Below are positions 26,335 through 35,722 of a stretch of 64,000 nt of DNA, one piece after another. Source of the stretch: Aphodosoma sp045600865 (lineage in GTDB: Bacteria; Bacteroidota; Bacteroidia; Bacteroidales; Paludibacteraceae); contig JAZRYS010000147.1 in NCBI GenBank assembly GCA_045600865.1, positions 1-64,000 on the forward strand, read 5' to 3'. A program made the position numbers and the translations under genes. The notes under the pieces are model-generated. The model saw only the letters and a list, made by a program, of their open reading frames with translations, was not told where the DNA came from and ran no database searches. Within the stretch, counting starts at the first letter, position 1, and the number at the start of each line of letters is the position of its first letter.

Positions 26335-27093
26335 ATGCAGGATTTCAACAGTAGCAATACTGTTGTCATTGCAGGACCTTGTGCGGTTGAGTCGATAGAG
26401 CAGATGGAAACAGTCTGCGAGACCCTCAAATCCACTGGTGTAAGATATTTGAGGGGAGGGTGCTTCAAACCACGCACCTCCCCTCATACTTTCAGAGGAC
26501 TCGGCAAAGAAGGCCTGGAAATCATGGCGTCAATGCGTGAACGCTATGGCCTGAAAATTGTCACCGAGGTGAGGGACACCAAGCACTTGGACCTCGTGGC
26601 ACAGTATGCCGACATAGTGCAGGTAGGGGCGAAGAGCATGTATGACAATGACCTGTTGCTGGCTTGCGGAGAGTTAAAAAAACCTATAGTGCTTAAACGA
26701 AACTTTGCCGCCACAGTCAAAGAGTTAGTAAGTGCAGCAGAATTCATCACAATGCAGGGAAACGACCAAGTGATACTTTGCGAAAGAGGTATCCGCTCGT
26801 TTGAGAACAACACCCGTTTCACTCTTGACCTCTGCGGAGTTGCCTGGCTGAAAAAGCATGCTGGTTTTCCTATAATAGTCGATCCGTCACACGCAATGGG
26901 CATTGCATACGGAATACCAGACCTGGCAAGAGCCAGCGTAGCAATGGGAATTGAAGGATTGATGCTGGAAATTCACCCAGAGCCGGAGAAAGCTCTCTCG
27001 GACGCAGCACAACAGCTGAACATGACAACATTCAGTGACTTGCATAATTCGCTGAAACCTATTGCAAAAGCAGTAAACAGAAACATAATATAA
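26335..27093 (+). CDS. DAHP synthase, type I-beta
   Basis: This 252-residue aldolase-type TIM barrel of the AroF/KdsA family has the motifs AGPCAVES, FKPRTSP, VQVGAKSMYDND, VLKRNFAAT, LCERGIRSFEN, DPSHAMG and EIHPEPEKALSDA. It condenses PEP with erythrose 4-phosphate in the first shikimate step. It lacks the N-terminal ferredoxin-like or C-terminal chorismate mutase regulatory domain of many relatives, so feedback control would have to come from elsewhere. KdsA is a less likely reading given the GIRSFEN motif. Confidence 0.88.
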   Translation: MQDFNSSNTVVIAGPCAVESIEQMETVCETLKSTGVRYLRGGCFKPRTSPHTFRGLGKEGLEIMASMRERYGLKIVTEVRDTKHLDLVAQYADIVQVGAKSMYDNDLLLACGELKKPIVLKRNFAATVKELVSAAEFITMQGNDQVILCERGIRSFENNTRFTLDLCGVAWLKKHAGFPIIVDPSHAMGIAYGIPDLARASVAMGIEGLMLEIHPEPEKALSDAAQQLNMTTFSDLHNSLKPIAKAVNRNII

Positions 27094-27100
27094 AACAATT

Positions 27101-27586
27101 ATGAGAAGAATATTATTCATAGCAGTGCTCGCATTGGTCAGCACAATCGCCCTCGCACAGATTCCTCAGGTTACACTGAAGGACATCAATGGCAACACCG
27201 TAAACACGGCAGAACTTTCAAACGACGGAAAACCATTCGTCATCTCCTTCTTCGCCACATGGTGCAAGCCTTGCATGCGCGAACTTGACGCAATCAGCGA
27301 AGTTTATCAGGACTGGCAAGACGAGACTGGCATGGAAGTCATCATTGTCTCTATCGATGACGGCCAGAACGTGGCTAAGGTCAGACCATTGGTTGACTCG
27401 AAGGGCTGGGAGTATGAGGTTTTGCTGGATCCTAACGGCGACTTCAAGCGTGCAATGAATGTGCAGATGGTGCCTTCCCTCTTCATTCTCAATGCTGACG
27501 GCACGGTGGTTGATTCACGCACCGGATATGCTGACGGTTCGGAGGAACACATTATAGAACTTATCCGCACTCTCATCAACAAGTAA
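27101..27586 (+). CDS. TlpA/ResA-like periplasmic thioredoxin
   Basis: This 161-residue protein has a signal peptide (to about residue 20) and a thioredoxin-fold domain with the CxxC site in FFATWCKPCMREL and the conserved cis-Pro region VQMVPSLFIL. It likely reduces or matures disulfides in the periplasm. It opens a run of closely spaced envelope genes (DUF6029, Omp28, TonB receptor, DUF4249). Confidence 0.88.
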   Translation: MRRILFIAVLALVSTIALAQIPQVTLKDINGNTVNTAELSNDGKPFVISFFATWCKPCMRELDAISEVYQDWQDETGMEVIIVSIDDGQNVAKVRPLVDSKGWEYEVLLDPNGDFKRAMNVQMVPSLFILNADGTVVDSRTGYADGSEEHIIELIRTLINK

Positions 27587-27595
27587 ATTACATAT

Positions 27596-29332
27596 ATGAG
27601 AAAAGCAATCTTATTGCTGGCATTGCTCGCAGGAGCGATGTCAGCTTTTGCCGAAACTAAAGAGGCCAAAGAAACGATCGACGTCAAGGACGAGGGCAGC
27701 AAAGTGCAGTTACACGGTGCTTTTCAGACTGACATCCTTGTGCCACAGGTGGATAGTGCCATTGGTGCAACAGACTATGCAGGGCCTTTCCTTTCGAACA
27801 CCTACCTGAACCTTGGCCTTACAAGCGAGTATGTCAATGCCGGCGCAAGGCTTGAACTTATGCACAAACCATTGCCAGGCTTCGAAGACGGTTTCGCTGG
27901 AGGTGGCATCAAAGGCATTTATGTTTCTGGCGGCTACAAATATTTCAACATCACTCTTGGTGACATCTACGACCAGTTTGGCTCGGGCATGCTGCTCCGT
28001 GCATACGAAGAGAGGACATTAGGCGTTGACAATGCACTGCGTGGCGCACGATTGATACTGACGCCTTACAAAGGTATCACATTCAAAGCACTCGGCGGTA
28101 TGCAGCGTCAGTACTTCAACTTCGACAAGACCAACGCTTTCGGCTTTGACTACAAGAAAGGTGCAGTGATGGGTACGAACATCGACTTCGACATCGAAGA
28201 GTGGGTGCCAAAGATGATGGAAAATGACTATCATCTGCGAATCGGCGGTGCCTACGTAAGCAAATACAACCCTGACGAAGTGGTGATTCCCAATCCTGAG
28301 TTCAACTACAGACTGAACCTGCCATCGTTTGTCGGTGCAGGCGAAGTGCGTGCAAACTTCTCGCATGGCGGATGGAATGCCATGGTAGAATACGCATTCA
28401 AAGCCAATGACCCTACAGCACAGAACAACTATAGCTACAGGCCAGGTCAGGCATTGTTCATGTCACTATCCTACTCACAGAAAGGAATGAGCATCCTTGC
28501 ACAGGTCAAGCGTTCCGAGAACATGTCTTTCCGCTCTGACCGTGGAGCAGGACGTACCGCAGGAAACATCAACAACATGCCGGCATTCGGCTACACACAT
28601 ACATACGCATGTGCATCAAACCTTCCATACGCCACTCAGGCAGACGGCGAATGGGCATTCCAGCTGGAACTGGCATACAAGTTCATGCCGAAGACTGCCA
28701 TGGGCGGTAAATACGGTACTACATTCAAACTGCACGGTACATACGTGAGAGGTCTTGACGAAAAGCCAGTTGACCCAGTCTATGGCTCATTGTGGGGAAC
28801 AGACGTCTGCACAACAACATTCTTCGGCATTGGCGAGGAGTATTACCTTGATGCACATCTGGAGTTCAACAAGAAATTCACAAAGAACTTCAAGATGATT
28901 GCAATGTACATGTACCAGCGTTACAATCAGGAAGTCATCCGTGGTCACGGAGAGTTTCTGCAGGCTCATACTATCGTTACTGACTTCCACATCAAATGTC
29001 ACAAGAACGTGAACATGCGTATTGAGGCACAATATCAATACACCACTCAATCGAAAGAAGATTATGATGCTTACGGACAGGATTACGGACAGAGCGTGTT
29101 CGGACTTGTTGAACTCTCGCTCTTCCGCGACTTCATGATTGAGGCATCAGACCACTACTACTTCCGCAGCAACATAAACTATTATAATGTAACATTTGCC
29201 TACACCCATGGTGCTCACCGCGTGCAGTTGGCATACGTAAGGTCGAAAGAGGGTTACAACTGTTCAGGTGGCGTATGTCGCCAGATTCCTGCACAGAGAG
29301 GTCTGACAGTAGGTTATTCAGTTCAATTCTAA
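27596..29332 (+). CDS. DUF6029 outer membrane protein
   Basis: This 578-residue protein has a signal peptide (MRKAILLLALLAGAMSAFA) and a beta-rich body with GDIYDQFGSGMLLRAYEERTLGVDNALRGARLILTPYKG (residues about 122-160). That block is, from memory, the hallmark of DUF6029 proteins of Bacteroidales. It ends in an aromatic residue (TVGYSVQF), as outer-membrane barrels do. Its function is unknown. It lies 9 bp after the thioredoxin and 12 bp before the Omp28 gene. Confidence 0.8.
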   Translation: MRKAILLLALLAGAMSAFAETKEAKETIDVKDEGSKVQLHGAFQTDILVPQVDSAIGATDYAGPFLSNTYLNLGLTSEYVNAGARLELMHKPLPGFEDGFAGGGIKGIYVSGGYKYFNITLGDIYDQFGSGMLLRAYEERTLGVDNALRGARLILTPYKGITFKALGGMQRQYFNFDKTNAFGFDYKKGAVMGTNIDFDIEEWVPKMMENDYHLRIGGAYVSKYNPDEVVIPNPEFNYRLNLPSFVGAGEVRANFSHGGWNAMVEYAFKANDPTAQNNYSYRPGQALFMSLSYSQKGMSILAQVKRSENMSFRSDRGAGRTAGNINNMPAFGYTHTYACASNLPYATQADGEWAFQLELAYKFMPKTAMGGKYGTTFKLHGTYVRGLDEKPVDPVYGSLWGTDVCTTTFFGIGEEYYLDAHLEFNKKFTKNFKMIAMYMYQRYNQEVIRGHGEFLQAHTIVTDFHIKCHKNVNMRIEAQYQYTTQSKEDYDAYGQDYGQSVFGLVELSLFRDFMIEASDHYYFRSNINYYNVTFAYTHGAHRVQLAYVRSKEGYNCSGGVCRQIPAQRGLTVGYSVQF

Positions 29333-29344
29333 TGCCGTAAGATT

Positions 29345-30556
29345 ATGAAAAAGATATTATTATTCGTTCTTGTACTGGTCGGTTTTATTTCTTGCAACGT
29401 CATAAAACCAGAAGACAGATATATAGAAATACAGGGACCAGAAGAGGGAGAACGAAACGTACTCCTCATTGATTTCACAGGGTGGCAGTGTGTAAACTGC
29501 CCAGAGGCAGCAAAAGTGGCCAATGGTTTAGTGTCCCGCTATGGCAGTCACGTAATCGTTGTCTCGATGCACCCAGAAGGCATCTCGTTCACAGAACCAG
29601 GTGCTGATGGTCCGAAATTCGCCACACAAGAGGCCATGGATTACCTGAAATCTTTCGGGGGTTCAAATGCTCTTCCTGTTGGCGTTATCGACGGCCTGCA
29701 GTATGACGGTTCTTATTTCGTGAATTACCAGCAGTGGGCAGGTGCAGTTACAGACCGACTTGCGGTAGATGTTGAATATTCCATGGAGATGAAAGCAACA
29801 ACCAGCACATGTTCGGTAACTCTGAACAAGAAAGGTTCAAGCGACAGGAATGTCAATGTCGTGATGTGGCTGCTGGAAGACAGCATCATCGCCCCACAAC
29901 TGAATAAAGAAGGCCGTGACAATGAATATGCACATCGTCATGTGTTCCGCAAATGCCTGAACGGCACTGACATCTGGGGTGAGACAGCAGAGTTTGAATA
30001 TGGCGAGGCTTACTTAACAGCCTCATACAAACTGCCAGAACTGGAAGGCCAGAACTTCGTCATAGTTGCAGTGGCTTTTGATGCAGAGACTCACGAGGTA
30101 CTGCAGGCTGAAGAGGTTGAACTCAAACAGTCAGGCAAAGGTTCGTTCGACGTCGTCTATGAAGAAGAGAAACTGAAAGATGGAGATACCATAGATATTT
30201 ACAAGGTGAACTACGACACCTACGAACTGGAATTTGATGGATATTTCAACAGTCTCTATGCCGAGGAGCACGAATTCTCCATCATCGAAAACAGGCACTT
30301 TGACTACGAAATATACAGTGTAACCATGTGCGTATTCGGCAATTGCCGCTCTGACGATCCTGATAGTCCTGGAGTCTGGGGTCCTTTCAACTTCGATGGA
30401 CTCTCGGAAAACGATTTCCAGTCGCATGTGGCCATTCCTGTTGAAAAACTTGATGAAGAAATTACCCTTGAAACAGATTATACTTTCACAGATGGCGTGA
30501 CAAGTAAGACAATCAGGGTGAGATTCCATTATGTTCCAGAAGAGACTACAGAGTAA
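29345..30556 (+). CDS. Omp28-related lipoprotein
   Basis: This 403-residue lipoprotein (MKKILLFVLVLVGFISC, lipobox cysteine at about 17) has a thioredoxin-like region, DFTGWQCVNCPEAAKVA, which keeps a CxxC. Its layout matches Omp28, first described in Porphyromonas gingivalis. It overlaps the TonB receptor gene by 26 bp, so the two are translationally linked. Confidence 0.82.
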   Translation: MKKILLFVLVLVGFISCNVIKPEDRYIEIQGPEEGERNVLLIDFTGWQCVNCPEAAKVANGLVSRYGSHVIVVSMHPEGISFTEPGADGPKFATQEAMDYLKSFGGSNALPVGVIDGLQYDGSYFVNYQQWAGAVTDRLAVDVEYSMEMKATTSTCSVTLNKKGSSDRNVNVVMWLLEDSIIAPQLNKEGRDNEYAHRHVFRKCLNGTDIWGETAEFEYGEAYLTASYKLPELEGQNFVIVAVAFDAETHEVLQAEEVELKQSGKGSFDVVYEEEKLKDGDTIDIYKVNYDTYELEFDGYFNSLYAEEHEFSIIENRHFDYEIYSVTMCVFGNCRSDDPDSPGVWGPFNFDGLSENDFQSHVAIPVEKLDEEITLETDYTFTDGVTSKTIRVRFHYVPEETTE

Positions 30557-32897
30557 ACAAAAGATACTACTGTTAGCAATACTGCTAATACCCTTCTCTC
30601 TTGCGGCACAGAAGCACACTGTAAGCGGCTATGTGCTGGACTCTGCCTCGCACGAAACACTAATTGGAGCAACGGTATATGACACTTTATCTGGTATCGG
30701 GACAGTGTCGAACCAACATGGATTTTATACCTTAGTACTGCCTGAAGGTCAGGCGGTACTGAGGTATTCTTTTGCTGGTTATCCCCATACATACGTCACT
30801 GTTGACGTGATGCAAGACACGTCAATCAATGTCGCTTTTCAGGAGCTGATGCTCGAAGAAGTCACCGTTGTAGCCAAAAGTTCGGCAACAGAAGTCGGTT
30901 CAACGCAGATGTCGGCAAATTACGTGCCTATTGCTGTCGTCAAGAAGATTCCTTCGATGGCAGGAGAACTGGACATTATCAAGGCTATACAATTGCTGCC
31001 AGGAGTACAATCCGGTTCTGAGGGTTCTACGGGACTTTATGTCAGGGGCGGAGGCCCGGATGAAAATCTTATTCTGCTGGACGGAATACCATTGTATAAC
31101 ATCAATCACGCAATGGGAATGTTCTCTGTGTTCAATGCTGACGCAATCAAGAGTTTCACGTTATACAAGGGCAATTTCCCCGCACGTTTCGGAGGACGAC
31201 TTTCAAGCGTTCTTGACGTTCGTCAGAAAGACGGCAATGCTCAATCGTATCATGGAACAGTATCTGTAGGACTTCTTGCTGCCAAGGTAAGTGTTGAAGG
31301 GCCGATATGGAAAGAACATACAACATTCAACGTTTCTTTCCGCCGTTCGTATTTCGACATACTGGCTCAACCAATCATAGCAGCATATACTGCTTCGGAA
31401 GGCACCCCAGCAACAGGAGGCTATTATTTCTATGACATAAACGCAAGGATTTCTCACAAATTCTCAGACAAAGACCGGCTCTCGGCTTCATTCTTCATGG
31501 ATGATGATGGCATTTACGCCTCCTTCAAAGATAAATATGAATACGCCGGTTCACGAGAAGAAGATAAAATGAGGGCAGACTGGCGTTGGGGGAACATAGT
31601 TGGTTCGCTCAATTGGCTGCACGTATATACTCCAAAGATTTTCTCTGAAATGACCGTTGCATACTCACAGTATCAGTACGTCTTGAAAATGAACGAGAGC
31701 ACAGACGAGAAAGGCATTAAAAGCGAATTTGACATGGGATTTAAGTCAAGAATATCCGACGTCACATTCAAATACGACTTCGACTACAAGCCTCATCACG
31801 CACACAACATGAAATTCGGAGCAGAATACGTATATCACTACTTCAAGCCATCAATCATGTCTGCATATAACATTGAGGCAGATGTAGTGAATTACAACAT
31901 GGATACGACATTCGGCAACAAGCCGATACACAACCATGAAGCAGCTTTGTATTTCGAAGATGATTGGTCCATTCATGAACGCTTCAAGCTTAATTTAGGA
32001 TTGCGAGGGTCGCTCTATTGTACTAAAAGCAAAGTCTATCCAAACATTGAACCACGAGCAGGACTTAGAATATTGATGACTAACGATTTCTCGTTCAAAG
32101 CATCATATTCGTATATGACACAGTACGTTCATCTGCTTTCTTCAAGCAACGTGACATTGCCTACTGACCTATGGGTGCCTGTAACAGACAATATCCCGCC
32201 AATGAAATGTCACCAGGTGGCAGGAGGCTTCTTCTATAATGTCTTAGGCTATTTCGACATCTCCATTGAGGGCTATTACAAAAAGATGGCTAATGTGCTG
32301 GAGTATAAAGATGGTGCCACATACGTGTCAATCAACGGAGACTGGGAAGATAAAGTCTGCGTGGGAGATGGCTACAGTTACGGAATAGAGGTGCTGCTGC
32401 AAAGAAGCGTTGGAAAATTTACAGGCTGGATAGGTTATACCTGGAGCAGGTCTATACGGAAATTCAACCGCGAAGGAATGGTGATCAACGAAGGAAAAGA
32501 ATTTCCTGCAAAATACGACCGTCAGCACGACTTGTCAATATCTTTGCAATATTCTCCTGTCAAACTGGTTGATTTGGGATTGACTTTCATTTATGGCACA
32601 GGAACTTGTGGCTCTATTGCCATCCAGCAATCGCCAGACGGAATACCATTGCTTACTTCTCGCAATAATTTCCGTATGCCAGACTACCACAGAATGGATT
32701 TTGCAGCCAATTTCCATTTTGACCGTAAACCGAAAAAAGACGGCACACCGCGCAAAGGCGAACACCAATTGAACATCAATATATATAACCTGTACAACCA
32801 CAAGAACCCATATATGGTATATGTTGAGGACAGCAAACTAATGCAGCTGTCGATATTCCCTATTATGCCATCAATAGGATATACGTTTAAGTTCTGA
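30531..32897 (+). CDS. TonB-dependent receptor
   Basis: This 788-residue protein has a signal peptide (to about 26), a carboxypeptidase-D regulatory-like domain (HTVSGYVLDSASHETLIGATVYDT, about 28-105), a plug (IQLLPGVQSGSEGSTGLYVRGGGPDENLILLDGIPLYN, split here by residue ranges 148-185) and a 22-strand-type barrel. With the lipoprotein DUF4249 gene 2 bp downstream it forms a SusC-like/DUF4249 uptake pair. The substrate is unknown. Confidence 0.9.
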   Translation: MFQKRLQSKQKILLLAILLIPFSLAAQKHTVSGYVLDSASHETLIGATVYDTLSGIGTVSNQHGFYTLVLPEGQAVLRYSFAGYPHTYVTVDVMQDTSINVAFQELMLEEVTVVAKSSATEVGSTQMSANYVPIAVVKKIPSMAGELDIIKAIQLLPGVQSGSEGSTGLYVRGGGPDENLILLDGIPLYNINHAMGMFSVFNADAIKSFTLYKGNFPARFGGRLSSVLDVRQKDGNAQSYHGTVSVGLLAAKVSVEGPIWKEHTTFNVSFRRSYFDILAQPIIAAYTASEGTPATGGYYFYDINARISHKFSDKDRLSASFFMDDDGIYASFKDKYEYAGSREEDKMRADWRWGNIVGSLNWLHVYTPKIFSEMTVAYSQYQYVLKMNESTDEKGIKSEFDMGFKSRISDVTFKYDFDYKPHHAHNMKFGAEYVYHYFKPSIMSAYNIEADVVNYNMDTTFGNKPIHNHEAALYFEDDWSIHERFKLNLGLRGSLYCTKSKVYPNIEPRAGLRILMTNDFSFKASYSYMTQYVHLLSSSNVTLPTDLWVPVTDNIPPMKCHQVAGGFFYNVLGYFDISIEGYYKKMANVLEYKDGATYVSINGDWEDKVCVGDGYSYGIEVLLQRSVGKFTGWIGYTWSRSIRKFNREGMVINEGKEFPAKYDRQHDLSISLQYSPVKLVDLGLTFIYGTGTCGSIAIQQSPDGIPLLTSRNNFRMPDYHRMDFAANFHFDRKPKKDGTPRKGEHQLNINIYNLYNHKNPYMVYVEDSKLMQLSIFPIMPSIGYTFKF

Positions 32898-32899
32898 AC

Positions 32900-33913
32900 A
32901 TGAAAAAATTATTGATGATATTGACGACCGGCGTACTGCTCATAGGATGCAGAACTGAACTGGATTATAAAGACCCAGATGCAGAACCTATGCTGTATGT
33001 CTATGCTTTGTTCGACAATGACACATTGAATTACGTATTTGTTGGCCAGACATCATTCTTTCTTGATGAACCGACGATTCAATGCTTTGATGACGCAGAA
33101 GTGTCAATACGGGTTAACAATGGTGAGGCAATGAAACTGACTTACGATAGAGATTCCTCACTATACGTATTTGATAAGCATCTGAGTACAGGAGACACCT
33201 TGCGCCTGACAGTCAATCATCCAAGACTTGGCTCGGCAGAAGCAGTTGCCGTTGTTCCGCCAGAAGTCGTTATGACAATAAAAGACGTAAGGTATTTTGT
33301 TGAAGGAGAAGAACTCAACAATTATGCAATCATTGAATTCTCCACAAACGACCGCGACTTAATCAACAACTATTATTTCTATTTGGAGCCAATCCTTGAA
33401 ATGAGAGTGTTCAGCGAAGTGTATGACGAAGAGCACTGGAATCCTGAGACATGGAAATACGATAAAGACTGGAACACTGAATGGTATAATAGTTACTATT
33501 ACTACCCTGCAGGACTGCCAATAGCAGCAGAAGAAACGACAACAGATTATGTTGACGTCTGGGAATTGATGATTAATGACGTTCTGGATGTAAGAAAGTT
33601 TGACATGAAAGAGAACGTGGTGGAGTGTAAAATGGAGTTTTATGAAGGTCCCCTTGAACTATATGATTCTATTGAGTATGTCATCTTTCATTCAGACATT
33701 ACCATTTGCTCGCCAGAATATGTGGCGTACATAGAACAATGTGACAAAGCAAATAGTGAGTCAATCAATCCTTTTGTAGAACCAACACAGGTTGTGGGCA
33801 ACGTGAAGCCTTTGGAAGACAAACCTGCCTTCGGCTTTTTTGCAATCAACCGAAAATATAGAGCATCAAAATATACTGGTTTTCCTTTTTCAGTCACCAC
33901 AAATGTCCATTAG
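32900..33913 (+). CDS. DUF4249 lipoprotein
   Basis: This 337-residue lipoprotein (MKKLLMILTTGVLLIGC) has the DUF4249 layout, including an N-terminal beta-domain (PMLYVYALFDNDTLNYVFVGQT) and the DAEVSIRVNNGEAMKL segment. DUF4249 proteins accompany TonB receptors in Bacteroidetes and probably act as surface lids or binding partners. It is last in the 27.1-33.9 kb cluster. Confidence 0.82.
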   Translation: MKKLLMILTTGVLLIGCRTELDYKDPDAEPMLYVYALFDNDTLNYVFVGQTSFFLDEPTIQCFDDAEVSIRVNNGEAMKLTYDRDSSLYVFDKHLSTGDTLRLTVNHPRLGSAEAVAVVPPEVVMTIKDVRYFVEGEELNNYAIIEFSTNDRDLINNYYFYLEPILEMRVFSEVYDEEHWNPETWKYDKDWNTEWYNSYYYYPAGLPIAAEETTTDYVDVWELMINDVLDVRKFDMKENVVECKMEFYEGPLELYDSIEYVIFHSDITICSPEYVAYIEQCDKANSESINPFVEPTQVVGNVKPLEDKPAFGFFAINRKYRASKYTGFPFSVTTNVH

Positions 33914-33995
33914 TCCGTTTTTTGTTACAGTTTTATATTTGCATAACACCTGTCAACAAACCCAGGCATTCATAGATGGTTTCAAAAATTGTCGT

Positions 33996-34135
33996 GGTTC
34001 CGTCGCTCCTTCGTCATGCCTTTGCTGATCCTTTGCTATGCCTCCGCTCTTTAACGGAGAAATAGCGGACAATTAGCGGAGAAACGACGGAGCATCAAAA
34101 AAGGCATTTCGGACCATTTCTCCGTTCGCAAGATG
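33996..34135 (+). repeat. 11-nt periodic array, copy B
   Basis: Left-half units are TCCGTCGCTCC (33999-34009), TTCGTCATGCC (34010-34020), TTTGCTGATCC (34021-34031), TTTGCTATGCC (34032-34042) and TCCGCTCTTTA (34043-34053). They are followed without loss of phase by the inverted-sense units ACGGAGAAATA (34054-34064), GCGGACAATTA (34065-34075), GCGGAGAAACG (34076-34086) and ACGGAGCATCA (34087-34097). The downstream AAAAAAGG then ATTTCTCCGTTCGC aligns with copy C at 49309-49342. The CGCAGAAT hairpin seen in copies A and C is absent. Confidence 0.75.
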
Positions 34136-34197
34136 CCCTTGTCCCTAAAAAAACAGAGAGAGCCAAGGCAAATAACCTCGACTCTATCGTTTTTTTG

Positions 34198-34272
34198 GGT
34201 GGAAGATGGGACTCGAACCCACGACCCTCGGAACCACAATCCGATGCTCTAACCAACTGAGCTACGTCCACC
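34198..34272 (-). tRNA. tRNA-His (GTG)
   Basis: The cloverleaf on the minus strand has the anticodon loop TTGTGGT on stem TCGGA/TCCGA, the D-arm AGCTCAGTTGGTTAGAGC and the T-loop TTCGAGT. The extra G-1 pairs with C73, as in tRNA-His. The acceptor stem GTGGACG/CTTCCAC contains a C6-U67 mismatch. CCA is not encoded. Confidence 0.95.
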
Positions 34273-34308
34273 ATATACGCCATGAGAGTTACCTCTCAAA
34301 AGCGGGTG

Positions 34309-34340
34309 CAAAGGTACGACATTTTTCTGACGTGACCAAA
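34309..34340 (-). promoter_or_regulatory. tRNA-His promoter
   Basis: On the minus strand, TTTG (34340-34337) and TACCTTTG (34316-34309) are spaced by 20 bp. The flanks (TGACCAAAC and GTGCAAAGGTACGAC on the plus strand) match the tRNA-Asn promoter almost exactly. Confidence 0.75.
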
Positions 34341-34385
34341 CATTTTTGCAAAAATTTTTCAAGGGGAAAACTTTATTGGAAAACC

Positions 34386-34417
34386 TTTGGTGGAATGGCA
34401 GAATATATTTACCTTTG
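34386..34417 (+). promoter_or_regulatory. Promoter of AlkD-like gene
   Basis: TTTG (34386-34389) and TACCTTTG (34410-34417) are spaced by exactly 20 bp. This rules out the long upstream start for the next gene. Confidence 0.7.
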
Positions 34418-34446
34418 CAAAGTCGAATATGCACATTTCAGACATT

Positions 34447-34977
34447 ATGTCAACTACAGCAATCAAACATAGGATAGCACTGTCAATGAATGGCATGTGT
34501 GCCGAAAGCATACGCAATTCAACGCTTGGGTATAAGAAGAGTTTTGGCGTTGATTGGGTGCGTCTGCGGGAGATTGCAGGGGAGTTCGAAAAGAACTACA
34601 ATGACGCTCTGGAGCTATGGAATAGCGACGTCAGGGAGCATAAACTGGTCGCTGCAGCCATCTGTCCACCCGATGAAATGACGGACAAACGTCTTGTCGA
34701 ATGGGTTGACGGCATATTCAACACCGAGTTGGCAGAGATTCTGTCGTTTGCATTGCTTTCGAAATGCGAGTCACTCAAAGAATCGCTCATGCTGATGGAA
34801 AACTCAGAAAAGCCATTGCTAAGATACACTGCCTACCATGCTTTGGGAAGGATGAAGAATTTCACCACATGGATGAGTGAAGAAGACATCAAAAAAGCAA
34901 AGGAAGGCATAAAAGCAATCGACAGGAACGACATACGTTTTGTGCATGTAATAGAAGCTTTGGATTATGAAAATTGA
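34447..34977 (+). CDS. DNA alkylation repair (AlkD-like) protein
   Basis: This protein of about 176 residues is made of helical HEAT-like repeats (VREHKLVAAAICPPDEMTDKRLVEWVDGI, LLRYTAYHALGRM). This is the pattern of AlkD-type DNA glycosylases, which remove 3- and 7-alkylpurines. I place the start at 34447 because the promoter ends at 34417; ATG 34429 is the alternative. It overlaps the next gene by 11 bp. Confidence 0.65.
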   Translation: MSTTAIKHRIALSMNGMCAESIRNSTLGYKKSFGVDWVRLREIAGEFEKNYNDALELWNSDVREHKLVAAAICPPDEMTDKRLVEWVDGIFNTELAEILSFALLSKCESLKESLMLMENSEKPLLRYTAYHALGRMKNFTTWMSEEDIKKAKEGIKAIDRNDIRFVHVIEALDYEN

Positions 34978-35722
34978 ATTTCACATAAAGAATCTGCTTG
35001 CACGTTACGGACGAGTGTCCGTGACAGGTCAAGGTGTGTTCCGGTGCATCAATGAAAGGGCAAGAATCGAAGGCGGCAAGATACTGCCTCCTGTCACAAG
35101 AATTGCGTTCGAAAGATGCAATGCAGAGACAGACCGTATGCTTGTAGAATCAGTGATGAAGGACAACAACTTTGGATGGAATGAAGCACATGATTATATA
35201 AAAAACACAAGCATTGACATTGACGGAATCTTGAAGAGATGGGATTACCTGCCACAGAACTTTGGGTTACATCCAGTTGAAATGCCGACAGTAAGGACAA
35301 TGCCAATGAAATGGATTGATGCGAAATATGCTGCCGTAGTAGCTGTTGCCGCATTGCTTAACATTATGATTCCTCTCAATGGTGTCAGGGACAATATCAA
35401 CGAGGCTGGCATAGGATTTGAGGCAATGCAGAAAGTGGTAATGCCTGTCACAGAAGAAGTCTCTGCGCTTGAAATACCGGCAACGGATGAAAGCAGCGAA
35501 GAGATTATCGTTGAAAAGATGAAATATGTGATTGTAGTTGCATCTTTCGACACCCGAGAGTCTGCCATGCGTTGCATCATCGACCAGAAAGTGCCAGAGG
35601 CGATAGAGGTCATAGAAAAAGACGGCCGTTTCCGTGTATGCGGAATGAGATTTGCAGAATACGACAAGGCTAACGAATACATACGTCAGAACTCGCTCAA
35701 AGCATGGGTGATGAAGTTATGA
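34967..35722 (+). CDS. HU-like (CCDC81-type) domain and SPOR domain protein
   Basis: This 251-residue protein starts with an HU/CCDC81-like nucleic-acid-binding module (FHIKNLLARYGRVSVTGQGVF). A single membrane helix follows (AAVVAVAALLNIMIPL, about residues 125-140), and the protein ends in a SPOR-like peptidoglycan-binding domain (YVIVVASFDTRESAMRCI ... YDKANEYIRQN). Proteins of this order are known in Bacteroidetes. The topology suggests a bridge between cytoplasmic nucleic acid and septal peptidoglycan, which is inference. Its end overlaps pssA. Confidence 0.7.
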   Translation: MKIEFHIKNLLARYGRVSVTGQGVFRCINERARIEGGKILPPVTRIAFERCNAETDRMLVESVMKDNNFGWNEAHDYIKNTSIDIDGILKRWDYLPQNFGLHPVEMPTVRTMPMKWIDAKYAAVVAVAALLNIMIPLNGVRDNINEAGIGFEAMQKVVMPVTEEVSALEIPATDESSEEIIVEKMKYVIVVASFDTRESAMRCIIDQKVPEAIEVIEKDGRFRVCGMRFAEYDKANEYIRQNSLKAWVMKL

